Shown here: positions 34,347 to 43,723 of the stretch, piece after piece | Position numbering within the stretch: position 1 is the first letter of the stretch | Layout: each line of letters opens with the position of its first letter | NCBI GenBank assembly: GCA_003240625.1 | Contig: QFMX01000002.1 | Location: 62,001 to 126,000 of the forward strand | Source: Sphingomonas taxi | GTDB lineage: Bacteria > Pseudomonadota > Alphaproteobacteria > Sphingomonadales > Sphingomonadaceae | Reading direction: 5' to 3' | Length of the DNA: 64,000 bases | Translations under genes and position numbers: made by a program | Notes under the pieces: model-generated | What the model was told of the DNA's origin: nothing | What the model saw: only the letters and a program-made list of their open reading frames with translations | The model's database searches: none

Positions 34347-35582
34347 ATGGCCAGAATAGAAACCCCGCGCCGCATCCGTGGCACCCAGGACATTTTCGGC
34401 GACGAGCAGCGCCGCTTCGCGCACGTCCTTGCCACGTTCGAACGGGTGCGCGCGCTGTATTGCTTCCAGCGGGTCGATATCCCGGTGTTCGAGTCGACCG
34501 CGGTGTTCGCGCGCTCGCTTGGCGAGACCACCGACGTCGTGTCGAAGGAGATGTACACGTTCGAGGACCGCGGCGGCGATTCGCTGACGTTGCGCCCCGA
34601 ATTCACCGCCGGCATCGCCCGCGCGTTCCTGACCGAGGGCTGGCAGCAGTTCGCCCCGCTGAAGCTGACGACCAGCGGCCCGGTGTTCCGCTACGAACGC
34701 CCGCAAAAGGGACGCTTCCGGCAGTTTCACCAGATCGATGCCGAGGTGATCGGGGCGGCGGAACCGGCGGCGGACGTCGAACTCCTCGTGCTGGCGGACC
34801 AGTTGCTCCGCGAACTCGGCATTTCCGAGGGCGTGACGTTGCAGCTCAACACGCTCGGCGACGCGGCGACGCGCGATGCTTGGCGCGAGGCGCTGGTGGC
34901 GCATTTCGAGGCGCATCGCGGGGAACTGTCCGAGGACAGCCTGACCCGGCTCGAAAAGAACCCGATGCGCATCCTCGACTCGAAGGACCCGCGCGACCGC
35001 CCGATCGCCGACAGCGCGCCCGACATCGACGCGTATCTGACGGACGAGGCACGCGCGTTCTTCGAGGCGGTGACCGCCGGGCTCGACGCGGCGGGCGTAG
35101 CGTGGGAGCGCAACGCGCGGCTGGTGCGCGGCCTCGATTATTACCGCCACACCGCGTTCGAGTTTGTGACCGACCGGTTGGGCTCGCAGGGGACCGTGCT
35201 GGCGGGCGGCCGGTATGACGGGCTGATCGGCTCGCTCGGCGGACCGGAGACGGCGGGCGTTGGCTGGGCCGCAGGTGTCGAGCGGTTGGCGATGTTGATC
35301 GAGGAGCCGACTGAGCAGCGTGCCCAAGTTATCGTCGTCGCGGACGACGACGACTCCAGTCTCGATGCGATCGCCCTGATTGCCAACCTCCGGCGAAATG
35401 GAGTGTCCGCCGATTTGGTTGCTTCCGGTTCGCCGAAAAAACGCTTCGACAAGGCCGTCAAGGCAGTCCCACAGGCGATCGCGAGCATTCGTCGCGTCGA
35501 CGGCGAAGTCGTTCGAAAGTTGAAGATGCTCGGTTCGGAAACCGAAGGGCTTGAGGCCCAATTGAAGACGCTGCTGTCGTGA
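34347..35582 (+). CDS. hisS: Histidyl-tRNA synthetase
   Basis: Class II aminoacyl-tRNA synthetase charging tRNA-His. The 411 residues include motif 1 near FERVRALYCFQRVDIPVFE, motif 2 (GPVFRYERPQKGRFRQFHQIDAE), the histidine-specific LVRGLDYYRHTAFEF and motif 3 (GVGWAAGVERL). The C-terminal anticodon-binding domain (about 320-411) is present. First of three translation-related genes (hisS, prfA, prmC) that are separated by palindromes. Confidence 0.97.
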   Translation: MARIETPRRIRGTQDIFGDEQRRFAHVLATFERVRALYCFQRVDIPVFESTAVFARSLGETTDVVSKEMYTFEDRGGDSLTLRPEFTAGIARAFLTEGWQQFAPLKLTTSGPVFRYERPQKGRFRQFHQIDAEVIGAAEPAADVELLVLADQLLRELGISEGVTLQLNTLGDAATRDAWREALVAHFEAHRGELSEDSLTRLEKNPMRILDSKDPRDRPIADSAPDIDAYLTDEARAFFEAVTAGLDAAGVAWERNARLVRGLDYYRHTAFEFVTDRLGSQGTVLAGGRYDGLIGSLGGPETAGVGWAAGVERLAMLIEEPTEQRAQVIVVADDDDSSLDAIALIANLRRNGVSADLVASGSPKKRFDKAVKAVPQAIASIRRVDGEVVRKLKMLGSETEGLEAQLKTLLS

Positions 35583-35595
35583 TAAGTCTTCCGCA

Positions 35596-35724
35596 AATCC
35601 TCCCCGGCACGGGGAGGTGGCAGTGCGCAGCACTGACGGAGGGGGGGCTCCTCGTCGCGCAACCCCTGCGGCCCGCCCCCTCCACCCCCCTTCGGGCGGT
35701 CCCCCTCCCCGTGCCGGGGAGGAT
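35596..35724. repeat. REP-like palindrome between hisS and prfA
   Basis: Arms AATCCTCCCCGGCACGGGGAGG (from 35596) and CCTCCCCGTGCCGGGGAGGAT (to 35724), with inner complementary pieces. GGGGAGG (35716-35722) of the right arm is 5 nt before the prfA ATG. Same family as 19771-19936. Confidence 0.88.
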
Positions 35725-35727
35725 CTG

Positions 35728-36801
<1,074 letters not shown>

Positions 36802-36825
36802 GCCCGCCCCAGCCGCGACGGCATC

Positions 36826-36923
36826 CCCCTTCCGCTTGCGGGAGGGGTTAGGGGAGGGGCGCTCCACAAACGCCACCGCCCGGTGATCGCCCCTCCCCCG
36901 ACCCCTCCCGCAAGCGGAAGGGG
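36826..36923. repeat. REP-like palindrome at the 5' end of prmC
   Basis: 36-nt arms 36826-36861 and 36888-36923, two mismatches, core CCCCTTCCGCTTGCGGGAGGGG. The predicted GTG start of prmC lies in its loop. Confidence 0.92.
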
Positions 36924-37743
36924 AGCAGTAAGTGCAGCCATCGCCGCCGCCGCGGCGCAGTTCGCGTTCTCCGCCACCCCCCGCCTCGACGCGGAACTGC
37001 TGATGGCGCACGCACTCGGCGTCGAGCGTAACGCCGTCCTCCTCGACCCCGACCGCTACACCGTCCCCGCCACCTTCGCCTCCCTCGTCGAACGCCGCCT
37101 CGATCACGAGCCGATCGCCTACATCACCGGCACCCGCGGCTTCTGGTCGATCGACCTCGCCATCGGCCCCGGCGCGCTGGTCCCCCGCGCCGACAGCGAA
37201 ACGCTCCTGATCGCCGCGCAAGCGCACTTCGCCGGTCGCGCGCCCGCGACCGTGCTCGACCTCGGCACCGGCCCCGGCACGCTGCTCCTCGCCGCCCTCG
37301 ACGAATGGCCCGCGCACGGCCTCGGCGTAGACTATTCCCCCCAAGCGCTCGCCTACGCCCGAGCCAACGCCGCAACCCTCGGCATGACCGATCGCACTCA
37401 TTTCGTCCGCGGCAGCTGGGCCAGCGCCATCTCGGGCCAGTTCGACCTGATCCTCGCCAACCCGCCCTACATCGCCACCGACGAGACGCTCCCGCGCGAA
37501 GTCCACGATCACGAACCCCATGCCGCTCTGTTCGCCGGCCGCGACGGGCTCGACGACTACCGCATCCTCGCCGCACAGCTCCCAGCGCTGATCGCCCCCG
37601 GCGGCGCGGCGGTGATCGAGATCGGATCGACCCAGGGCGCCCCCGTCACGGCGCTGCTCGAGGTGCAAGGTCTGCGCGTCGCGCTCCACCACGACTATGG
37701 CGGCAACCCCCGCGCGCTGGTCGCGACCAAAGCCGCGACTTGA
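36883..37743 (+). CDS. prmC: Release-factor glutamine methyltransferase
   Basis: Methylates the GGQ glutamine of release factors, so it belongs next to prfA. The N-terminal helical domain is recognisable from FSATPRLDAELLMAHALG; the SAM domain has VLDLGTGPGTLLLAAL and the catalytic NPPY in LILANPPYIATDE. As drawn, the first 15 residues come from a palindrome (36826-36923) and the GTG start has no ribosome site. An ATG overlapping the prfA stop (36794) has the expected ATGA-coupled position but is out of frame and meets a stop at the palindrome loop. The start is therefore doubtful, though the enzyme body is intact. Confidence 0.9.
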   Translation: MIAPPPTPPASGRGAVSAAIAAAAAQFAFSATPRLDAELLMAHALGVERNAVLLDPDRYTVPATFASLVERRLDHEPIAYITGTRGFWSIDLAIGPGALVPRADSETLLIAAQAHFAGRAPATVLDLGTGPGTLLLAALDEWPAHGLGVDYSPQALAYARANAATLGMTDRTHFVRGSWASAISGQFDLILANPPYIATDETLPREVHDHEPHAALFAGRDGLDDYRILAAQLPALIAPGGAAVIEIGSTQGAPVTALLEVQGLRVALHHDYGGNPRALVATKAAT

Positions 37744-38000
37744 AGAATATGGCGCGAATACGTACATTTCGCTTGTAGTAAGCCCGTTGGGGCCGCTATC
37801 ACGCGGGCAGGGGCACGCACTCTCGACATCATGGTCGGTTTTGAGCGTTGACCCGCATCCTTCGCCTTGAAGTCGCTGCAGTCCGGCGACCCTGGGAAGT
37901 CCGACCAGCGATCTCGAACGGATCATCGCTGCGCGGCGGGGGGTTTGCACCGCATTTCGGAGCACGACCAGATTTTGGTTCGACGACTGAGGACACAAGC

Positions 38001-39287
38001 TTGATCAACAACCGGCAAGCCGGCCGCCGTCGCGGTCGTGGCAACAATAATAATGGCGGCGGTGGTGGCGGTGGCGGTCAACGCCAGGGTGGCGGCGGCG
38101 GTCAGAACGGTCGCGACACCGGCAACCGCATCGACAGCCGCGCGCGCGGCAACGCGAGCCAGCTGTACGAGAAGTACAAGAACCTCGCCCGCGACGCGCA
38201 GATGCAGGGCGACCGCGTCAACATCGAATATTACCTCCAGTTCGCGGACCATTATTTCCGCGTCCTGAGCGAGACCCGCGCCCGCTTCGAAGAGAGCCAG
38301 CCGCAGGCGCAGCAGCAGCCGCGCCGCCAGCAGCCCTTCGATCTCGACGGCGACGACGATTACGGCGACGAGGGCGAACCGATCCGTTCGGGTGAGCAGC
38401 AGGGTGGTCAGCAGGCCGCGCCAGAACAGAACCGTGGCGACCAGAATCGGGGCGAGCAGCAGAATGGCGGCCAGCAGAGCGGCCAATACTCGAATGCGCC
38501 CCGCCAGAACCGCGACAGCCAGAATCGCGAGGACCGCCCTCAGCGCGAAGATCGCCCGCGGTACGAGAACAACCGCTACGAGGGTCAGCGTAACGAGGGT
38601 TCCCGCAGCGACGGCCCCCGCAACGATGGTCAGCGCAACGATGCTCAGCGCAGCGAAGGCCAGCGCGAGGACCGCGTCCGCGGCGACAGCCAGCGCAACC
38701 AGCGCAACGCCCCCCGCGATACGCAGCAGCGCGACGAGCGTAGCGGCGAAGAGCAGGGTCAGGCGCGCGAGGCCCAGGCTCGTGAGAACCAGTCCCGCGA
38801 GGAACAGGTCCGCGAGCCGCGCAGCGACTACCGCGATGCGCCGCAGCGTGAGACGACCCGTCGCACGCCACGCGTGAGCGCGCCGATGGCCAACGCCAAC
38901 CAGGATTCGGAAGTCGACACGCTGCGTTCGGCGACCGAGACCGCTCAGCCGACCGAAACCGCCGAAACCACGGCGCCCGTCGCTGCAACCGAGGAGCAGC
39001 CCCGCCGTCGCGGTCGCCCGCGCCGCGATCGCAGCCTCGACGCCCCCGCCGCTCAGGACCAGGGTGCGCAGGACCACGGTTCGCGGGACGAGGGCACGCC
39101 GACCGCGTTCGACGCGGACCGCCTGCCGCCCTCGCTCGGCATCTCGGCCACCGTCGCACCAGCGCCGGCTCCGGCACCGGCCCCAACTCCGGCAGCCGAA
39201 GCGGCTCCCGCAGCCGACGCCGCCACCGAGGAAAAGCCCCGCCGCCGCCGCGTTCGCGCGGTGCCCGACGAGGTTCAGGCCGGCTGA
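38001..39287 (+). CDS. DUF4167 protein, low-complexity RNA-binding-like
   Basis: 428 residues from a TTG at 38001, chosen because GAGGA (37989-37993) lies 7 nt before it and the protein then begins (M)INNRQAGRRRGRG, as I remember for this family. A basic Gly-rich start is followed by the conserved core RIDSRARGNASQLYEKYKNL and DRVNIEYYLQFADHYFRV. Residues about 110-280 are Gln/Arg/Asp/Asn-rich repeats (RNDGQRNDAQRSEGQRED-like), then an Ala/Pro-rich C-terminus ending in Arg-rich motifs (RRRGRPRRD). Predicted disordered. Function unknown in this family. Confidence 0.85.
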   Translation: MINNRQAGRRRGRGNNNNGGGGGGGGQRQGGGGGQNGRDTGNRIDSRARGNASQLYEKYKNLARDAQMQGDRVNIEYYLQFADHYFRVLSETRARFEESQPQAQQQPRRQQPFDLDGDDDYGDEGEPIRSGEQQGGQQAAPEQNRGDQNRGEQQNGGQQSGQYSNAPRQNRDSQNREDRPQREDRPRYENNRYEGQRNEGSRSDGPRNDGQRNDAQRSEGQREDRVRGDSQRNQRNAPRDTQQRDERSGEEQGQAREAQARENQSREEQVREPRSDYRDAPQRETTRRTPRVSAPMANANQDSEVDTLRSATETAQPTETAETTAPVAATEEQPRRRGRPRRDRSLDAPAAQDQGAQDHGSRDEGTPTAFDADRLPPSLGISATVAPAPAPAPAPTPAAEAAPAADAATEEKPRRRRVRAVPDEVQAG

Positions 39288-39340
39288 TCTCGACCGCCCC
39301 GAATTGATCCGGCGGGATACCTCGCCGACATGCAAGGTCG

Positions 39341-39434
39341 GTCATCCCCGCGGAGGCGGGGACCCATATGCCCAAGAGATCGCGATTCTATCGCGAGGCT
39401 TGCCGATATGGGTTCCCGCCTGCGCGGGAATGAC
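39341..39434. repeat. REP-like palindrome, GTCATCCCCGCGG type
   Basis: 28-nt arms 39341-39368 and 39407-39434 with a few mismatches. The interior has its own small hairpin (TCGCGATTCTATCGCGA). Same family as 8593 and 30836. Confidence 0.88.
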
Positions 39435-39490
39435 GTTTACGGGTTTGATGGGGATCAGTGCCCATTCATTCCCGGGCGAACGCCAAAAAA

Positions 39491-39524
39491 GGCCGGTACC
39501 GCATCCCGCGGTACCGGCCTTTTT
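39491..39524. terminator. Bidirectional rho-independent terminator
   Basis: Perfect 12-bp stem GGCCGGTACCGC / GCGGTACCGGCC around a 5-nt loop, followed by TTTTT on the plus strand and preceded by AAAAAA (so TTTTTT on the minus strand). It separates the convergent DUF4167 and TauE genes. Confidence 0.92.
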
Positions 39525-39904
39525 CGTATCGGAAAGGCAGGGATCCTCGAAGTCGTTGAGTGCACCCCTCGCACGCCGTCGTCGCGGTGGATCACAGGCG
39601 ATGATCTCCGCCAAAGCTCTTCTAAGACCCCCTCCCTGGAAGGGAGGGGCTGGGGGTGGGTAGGCCAGCTTGAGCCATCACCATTGAACCACCCGGGCAC
39701 CCCCGACGCGGCCTGACAGAAACGGTAGAAGATCAGCAGGCAACACCCAGCCCGAAGCGGATCGTCCTCGCACGCAGCGGCGTAATCCGCCCGCTTCCGA
39801 CCCGGAACGGCCTACCCAGCGCGAACCGGTTCAAACACGCCTTGACCACCCGGCTATCGCCTACGCCCCAGCACCGCGCGCTCTCGACTAAGCCCCACCA
39901 ACGC

Positions 39905-40690
39905 TCAGGAATACGCCCGCCAGAAGAACACGATCGTCGTGGCGATCGTCACCAGCAGCGTCCACACCCGGATCACCTGCGGCGACAGCAGCAACCCCAG
40001 TTTCGCGCCGTAATGCCCGCCGACGATCCCGCCGATCAGCATCGGCACGCACAGCGCCCACACCACCATCCCGGTCGCGATGAAGATGATCGTCGCCGCA
40101 AGATTGGCCACCGCCAGCATCAGCGTCCGCGGCGGTGCCAGCGTCGCCGGCGTTGCCCCGGACAGCAGCCCCCACGCGGCGGTCAGCATCAGCCCGACTC
40201 CGCCCCCGAAATACCCGCCATAGATCCCCAGCAGTGCCTGCACCGCGACCAGCGACTTCGGCCCGATCTCGACCCGCGACCGCAGCCACAGAGACGCGCG
40301 CGTCCCGAACGCGATCGCCAGCGTCGCGAACAGCAGCAGCCAAGGGACGATCAAGTCGAACGCCCGCGCTGACGTCGCGACCAGCAACAGGCTGCCCACC
40401 AGTCCACCGACGAAGGTGATCCCCGCCATCGTCTTCATGCTGACGCCGGATATTCGCTGGAGCCCGTGCCGATACGCCCACGCGCTCGCCATCGCACCCG
40501 GCTGGAGCGAGACGTTGCTGGTCGCATTGGCGAAGGTCGAGGGAACGCCGAGCCCGATCAGCGTCGGCATCGTCGCGAAGCTGCCACCGCCCGCCAACGC
40601 ATTCATCGCACCACCGAGAACACCCGCCCCTGCCGCCAGCGCGACCGCACTCCACTCAAGCAAAAGCGTCGGACTCGACAGCAGCCTCAC
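39905..40690 (-). CDS. TauE/SafE-type sulfite/anion exporter
   Basis: 261 residues, eight predicted transmembrane helices. NALAGGGSFATMPTLIGLGVP at the start and GIYGGYFGGGVGLMLTAAWGL in the middle are the two repeated glycine-rich signatures of the TauE/SafE family, which exports sulfite, sulfoacetate or other organic anions. The GTG at 40690 makes it overlap rlmN by 35 bp; a TTG at 40663 gives an overlap of only a few bases and is an equally good start. Same strand as rlmN, so probably co-transcribed. Confidence 0.87.
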   Translation of the reverse strand: MRLLSSPTLLLEWSAVALAAGAGVLGGAMNALAGGGSFATMPTLIGLGVPSTFANATSNVSLQPGAMASAWAYRHGLQRISGVSMKTMAGITFVGGLVGSLLLVATSARAFDLIVPWLLLFATLAIAFGTRASLWLRSRVEIGPKSLVAVQALLGIYGGYFGGGVGLMLTAAWGLLSGATPATLAPPRTLMLAVANLAATIIFIATGMVVWALCVPMLIGGIVGGHYGAKLGLLLSPQVIRVWTLLVTIATTIVFFWRAYS

Positions 40691-41861
40691 GATCGAGTTG
40701 CGCCCGGCTCTTCTTCCCCGACGCGGTCTTCAACTGGCCGCACGCCGCATCGATGTCACGCCCGCGCGGCGTCCGCACCGGCGCCGAGATCCCCGCACCG
40801 AACACGATGCTGGAGAACGACTTGATCCGCTCCGGCGTCGAGCACTCATATGCCGCACCCGGCCAGGGATTGAACGGAATCAGGTTCACCTTCGCCGGCA
40901 GCTCGTACTTCCGCAGCAACCGAACGAGTTCGCGCGCATCGTCGTCGGAGTCGTTCTTGTCCTTCAGCATCACATATTCGAACGTGATCCGCCGCGCATT
41001 GTTGGTGCCCGGATAGTCCGCGCACGCCTGCAACAGCTCCTCAATGCCGTATTTGCGGTTGAGCGGCACGATCTCGTCACGCACTTCCTTGGTCACCGCG
41101 TGCAGCGATACGGCGAGGTTCACGCCAATCTCCGCGCCCGCGCGTGCCATCATCGGCACCACGCCGCTCGTCGACAAGGTGATCCGCCGCCGGCTGAGCG
41201 CGAGGCCCGCCCCGTCCATTACCAGCTTCAGCGCATCGCGGACGTTCTCGAAATTATACAGTGGCTCGCCCATCCCCATCATCACGATGTTGGTCAGCAT
41301 GCGGCCCTCGGGCTGGCTCGGCCATTCGCCCAGCGAGTCGCGCGCGAGCATTACCTGGCCGACGATCTCGGCCGGCGTCAGGTTGCGGACAAGCCGCATC
41401 GTGCCGGTGTGGCAGAAGGTGCAGTTGAGCGTGCAGCCGACCTGGCTCGACACGCACAGCGTGCCGCGATCCGCGTCGGGGATGAACACCATCTCGTAAT
41501 CCTGCGCATCATCCGACCGCAGCAGCCACTTCCGCGTGCCGTCGGTCGACACCTGCGCCTCGACCACGTTGGGCCGGCTGATCACGAAGCGCTGCTCGAG
41601 CCACGGGTGCATCGTCTTCGAGATGTCGGTCATCGCCGAGAACTCGGTTGCGCCGCGATTGTAGATCCAGTGCCACAGCTGCTTGGCGCGCAGCTTGGCC
41701 TGCTTCTCCTCGAGCTGCGACGTCTCCAGCGCCATCCGCAGATCGGCAAGCGACAGCCCGAGCAGGTCGATCCGCCCGTCGCTACGCGGCACGAAGCTGC
41801 GGGGAACGGGCACGGGATCGATGTGCCCCGGAATAGGCATGAGGTTCGCGGCGGTCTGCAT
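40656..41861 (-). CDS. rlmN: 23S rRNA A2503 / tRNA A37 C2-methyltransferase
   Basis: Radical-SAM methyltransferase acting on 23S rRNA A2503 and some tRNAs. 401 residues; the 4Fe-4S cysteines are in CTLNCTFCHTG (C143, C147, C150). The second catalytic cysteine of the methylation mechanism is in DIDAACGQL near the C-terminus. MGMGEPLYNFENV and ISLHAV-like (LAVSLHAVTKEVRDEIVP) motifs are typical of RlmN. It follows a GT4 gene on the same strand by 58 bp. Confidence 0.96.
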   Translation of the reverse strand: MQTAANLMPIPGHIDPVPVPRSFVPRSDGRIDLLGLSLADLRMALETSQLEEKQAKLRAKQLWHWIYNRGATEFSAMTDISKTMHPWLEQRFVISRPNVVEAQVSTDGTRKWLLRSDDAQDYEMVFIPDADRGTLCVSSQVGCTLNCTFCHTGTMRLVRNLTPAEIVGQVMLARDSLGEWPSQPEGRMLTNIVMMGMGEPLYNFENVRDALKLVMDGAGLALSRRRITLSTSGVVPMMARAGAEIGVNLAVSLHAVTKEVRDEIVPLNRKYGIEELLQACADYPGTNNARRITFEYVMLKDKNDSDDDARELVRLLRKYELPAKVNLIPFNPWPGAAYECSTPERIKSFSSIVFGAGISAPVRTPRGRDIDAACGQLKTASGKKSRAQLDREAAVESDAFA

Positions 41862-41919
41862 GGAGCGAGCCCCTAGCGGAATTTCGCCGATTTTTCTAGC
41901 CTGCTACGGCCGGGCTCCG

Positions 41920-43041
41920 TCAGCGCGTAGCCAGCAGATCCCGATAGGTGGCGTCGACCGCCTCGACCATCGTCTCGCTCGTGTATTTGTCAATGAATCG
42001 TGCGTGACCCCGCTCCCCCCACTCCGCCAATCCCGCAGGATCCAGCGTTTCGAGCAGGTGGCGCAGGGCGTCGACGTTGTTCGAAGGAAACGTCAGGCCG
42101 TAGCGTCCGGCATCCAGCGTGTCGTTCAAGCCCCCGGCATCGGACGCGATCACGGCTCGGCGGACGCGCATGGCTTCGATCGCGACGAGACCAAAGCCTT
42201 CCCAGCGCGAGGGGACGATGATGGCATCTGCCGCCATCATCTCCGAAACCACGCCGTTACGGTCACGCCATCCAACATATTCGACAAAATTCGGCGTGAT
42301 CTGGCCGATCTGCGGCGCGACGACGGGTTGGCCGACGACGCGCAATGCATAACGATCGCCTAGCCCTGCAATCGCTTCGAGCAGCAGGTCGAGCCCCTTT
42401 TGCCGGTCGAACCTGCCCACGAACAGCAGCTTGATCCGATCGTCGTCCCAGCGGGCCGGAGCCACGGGCGGGGGCGCCCTGCTGATCGCATTGTTGATCA
42501 CGACGAGCTTCTCGTCGGGCAAACCCACACCGCGTGCGACGTCGCATTCATGGGGCGAGATCAGGATGATACGGTCGGCTTTCCGCGCGAGATAGCGTTC
42601 CACGGCGATGATGAACCGTTTCGCGCGGGGCGACACCTGCATGCTGAACGCCCAGCCATGGGGGCAGAAGATCATCCGAGGCCAGCGTCCGAAGCGGCCG
42701 AGTCGCGTAATCACGCCAGCGCCGAACGAGTGGGCGTGGACGATCTCGGGTCGTATCTGGCGGCGTACGCGGCGATAGGCGAAGAACAGCTTGGCCATGC
42801 CGAGCAGCCGGTTGGGCCGATCGAAATATTCGAACCGGATACCGCTTTCGAGCAACCGCGGTTCGATGTGATCGCGGTGCTGTTCGGGCATCAAGAGCGT
42901 CAGCGCCTCGGATCCATAACGCTCGGCCTGCGGCGTCAGCAACTCGGCAAGAAAACTTCCCGTGCCGCCGATGATGCTGTCGCAGACGTGCAGTACGCGC
43001 GGTGGGCGGTCGTCAGCGCGCGTTCGGCTCGGGGACGCCAT
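41920..43041 (-). CDS. Glycosyltransferase, GT4 type
   Basis: 373-residue GT-B enzyme, last gene of the EPS export operon (4 bp after the BY-kinase-like gene). N-domain: VLHVCDSIIGGTGSFLAELL; the donor domain has LLFVGRFDRQKGLDLLLEAI and PSRWEGFGLVAIEAMRVRRAVI (E-x7-E). It resembles WcaL/RfaG-like polysaccharide glycosyltransferases. It probably adds a sugar to the undecaprenyl-linked repeat unit; which sugar is unknown. Confidence 0.9.
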   Translation of the reverse strand: MASPSRTRADDRPPRVLHVCDSIIGGTGSFLAELLTPQAERYGSEALTLLMPEQHRDHIEPRLLESGIRFEYFDRPNRLLGMAKLFFAYRRVRRQIRPEIVHAHSFGAGVITRLGRFGRWPRMIFCPHGWAFSMQVSPRAKRFIIAVERYLARKADRIILISPHECDVARGVGLPDEKLVVINNAISRAPPPVAPARWDDDRIKLLFVGRFDRQKGLDLLLEAIAGLGDRYALRVVGQPVVAPQIGQITPNFVEYVGWRDRNGVVSEMMAADAIIVPSRWEGFGLVAIEAMRVRRAVIASDAGGLNDTLDAGRYGLTFPSNNVDALRHLLETLDPAGLAEWGERGHARFIDKYTSETMVEAVDATYRDLLATR

Positions 43042-43045
43042 GCGA

Positions 43046-43723
43046 TCAGACCAGGACGGTGCCGGTTATCGGGATGCCGTGCTGGTCGAGCACTTCGATC
43101 AATCCGCGCACGACGTTCCGCTTGGTGAAATGCTTGCGGATAACGATGACGGCCGTGTCGAAGCCGGTCAGCGCGTCGGCGATGCTCGTGGCGCCGTTGG
43201 TCGCGTTGACGACGGTGGCCGCGATCAGCTGGCTGGCCGAGGTCGCGATCGCATCGTGCTGCTCGATCAACGAGCGTTGCTCGACCGGCTCGCTACCGCC
43301 GGGGGTCTCCGCGCCGGTCCCCGAGACCAGCAGGCCCGGGATCGCGGTCACCTGATGCTCGGCATGATCGGCCAGCTGGAACAGGCTGGCGATCCGTGGA
43401 TGCGCGCGGTTCGCGTCGACGATCACCGTCTGCGACCCGGCCTGTGCCATCACCACGCCAAGGTTGGCGGCCAATACGGCCAATGCCTCGTCGCAATCGA
43501 TCCCGATCAGCGCGCACGCGCGTGATCCGCGATCGCTGTCGGCATAGCTTTGGAGGATCGAGCTGCGGATCGCTCGTGCGGCGACGACATAGGGCGTGTC
43601 GCTGGCATAGGCGGCCACGACCAGCGGATCGACGCTGCCCGGTGCGACGACATCGGTCGGGCCGGTGTGCGTATCGCGATCGAAACCGGCCGTTGCCGGA
43701 CCTGTGGTCGAACGAAGCCTCAC
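43046..43723 (-). CDS. BY-kinase-like EPS protein lacking a P-loop
   Basis: 225 residues from a GTG that overlaps the co-polymerase stop (GTGA). Layout follows the cytoplasmic tyrosine-kinase half of Wzc/CapB proteins: VVAARAIRSSILQSY corresponds to the EAFRTLRTNI segment, GVVMAQAGSQTVIVDANRAHPRIASLF matches the Walker A' region. The position of the classical Walker A (GxxxGKS/T) reads GIDCDEALAVLAANLG, without Gly-Lys-Ser/Thr, and there is no C-terminal Tyr cluster. It is therefore probably not a kinase but a pseudo-enzyme partner of the adjacent Wzz-like protein, comparable in position to GelE/CapB-type genes. Confidence 0.8.
   Translation of the reverse strand: MRLRSTTGPATAGFDRDTHTGPTDVVAPGSVDPLVVAAYASDTPYVVAARAIRSSILQSYADSDRGSRACALIGIDCDEALAVLAANLGVVMAQAGSQTVIVDANRAHPRIASLFQLADHAEHQVTAIPGLLVSGTGAETPGGSEPVEQRSLIEQHDAIATSASQLIAATVVNATNGATSIADALTGFDTAVIVIRKHFTKRNVVRGLIEVLDQHGIPITGTVLV

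Larger units (their letters stand above)
39288..39904. other. 617-bp gap: palindrome, terminator and half repeats
   Basis: Contains a REP-like palindrome (39341-39434), a strong two-way terminator (39491-39524) and a half palindrome (CCCCCTCCCTGGAAGGGAGGGG near 39630-39651). On the minus strand the frame from about 39890 to 39730 is open and reads GRPFRVGSGRITPLRARTIR near its end, but it has no credible start and I leave it unannotated. Confidence 0.55.

Noticed and set aside
35617..35727. 37-residue N-terminal extension of prfA
   Set aside because: Encoded entirely by a palindrome; the ATG at 35728 has a perfect ribosome site and matches RF1.
39727..39890. Minus-strand open frame with an Arg-rich end (GRITPLRARTIR)
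   Set aside because: No start codon with ribosome site, short, next to repeats; could be a decayed gene tail but cannot be supported.
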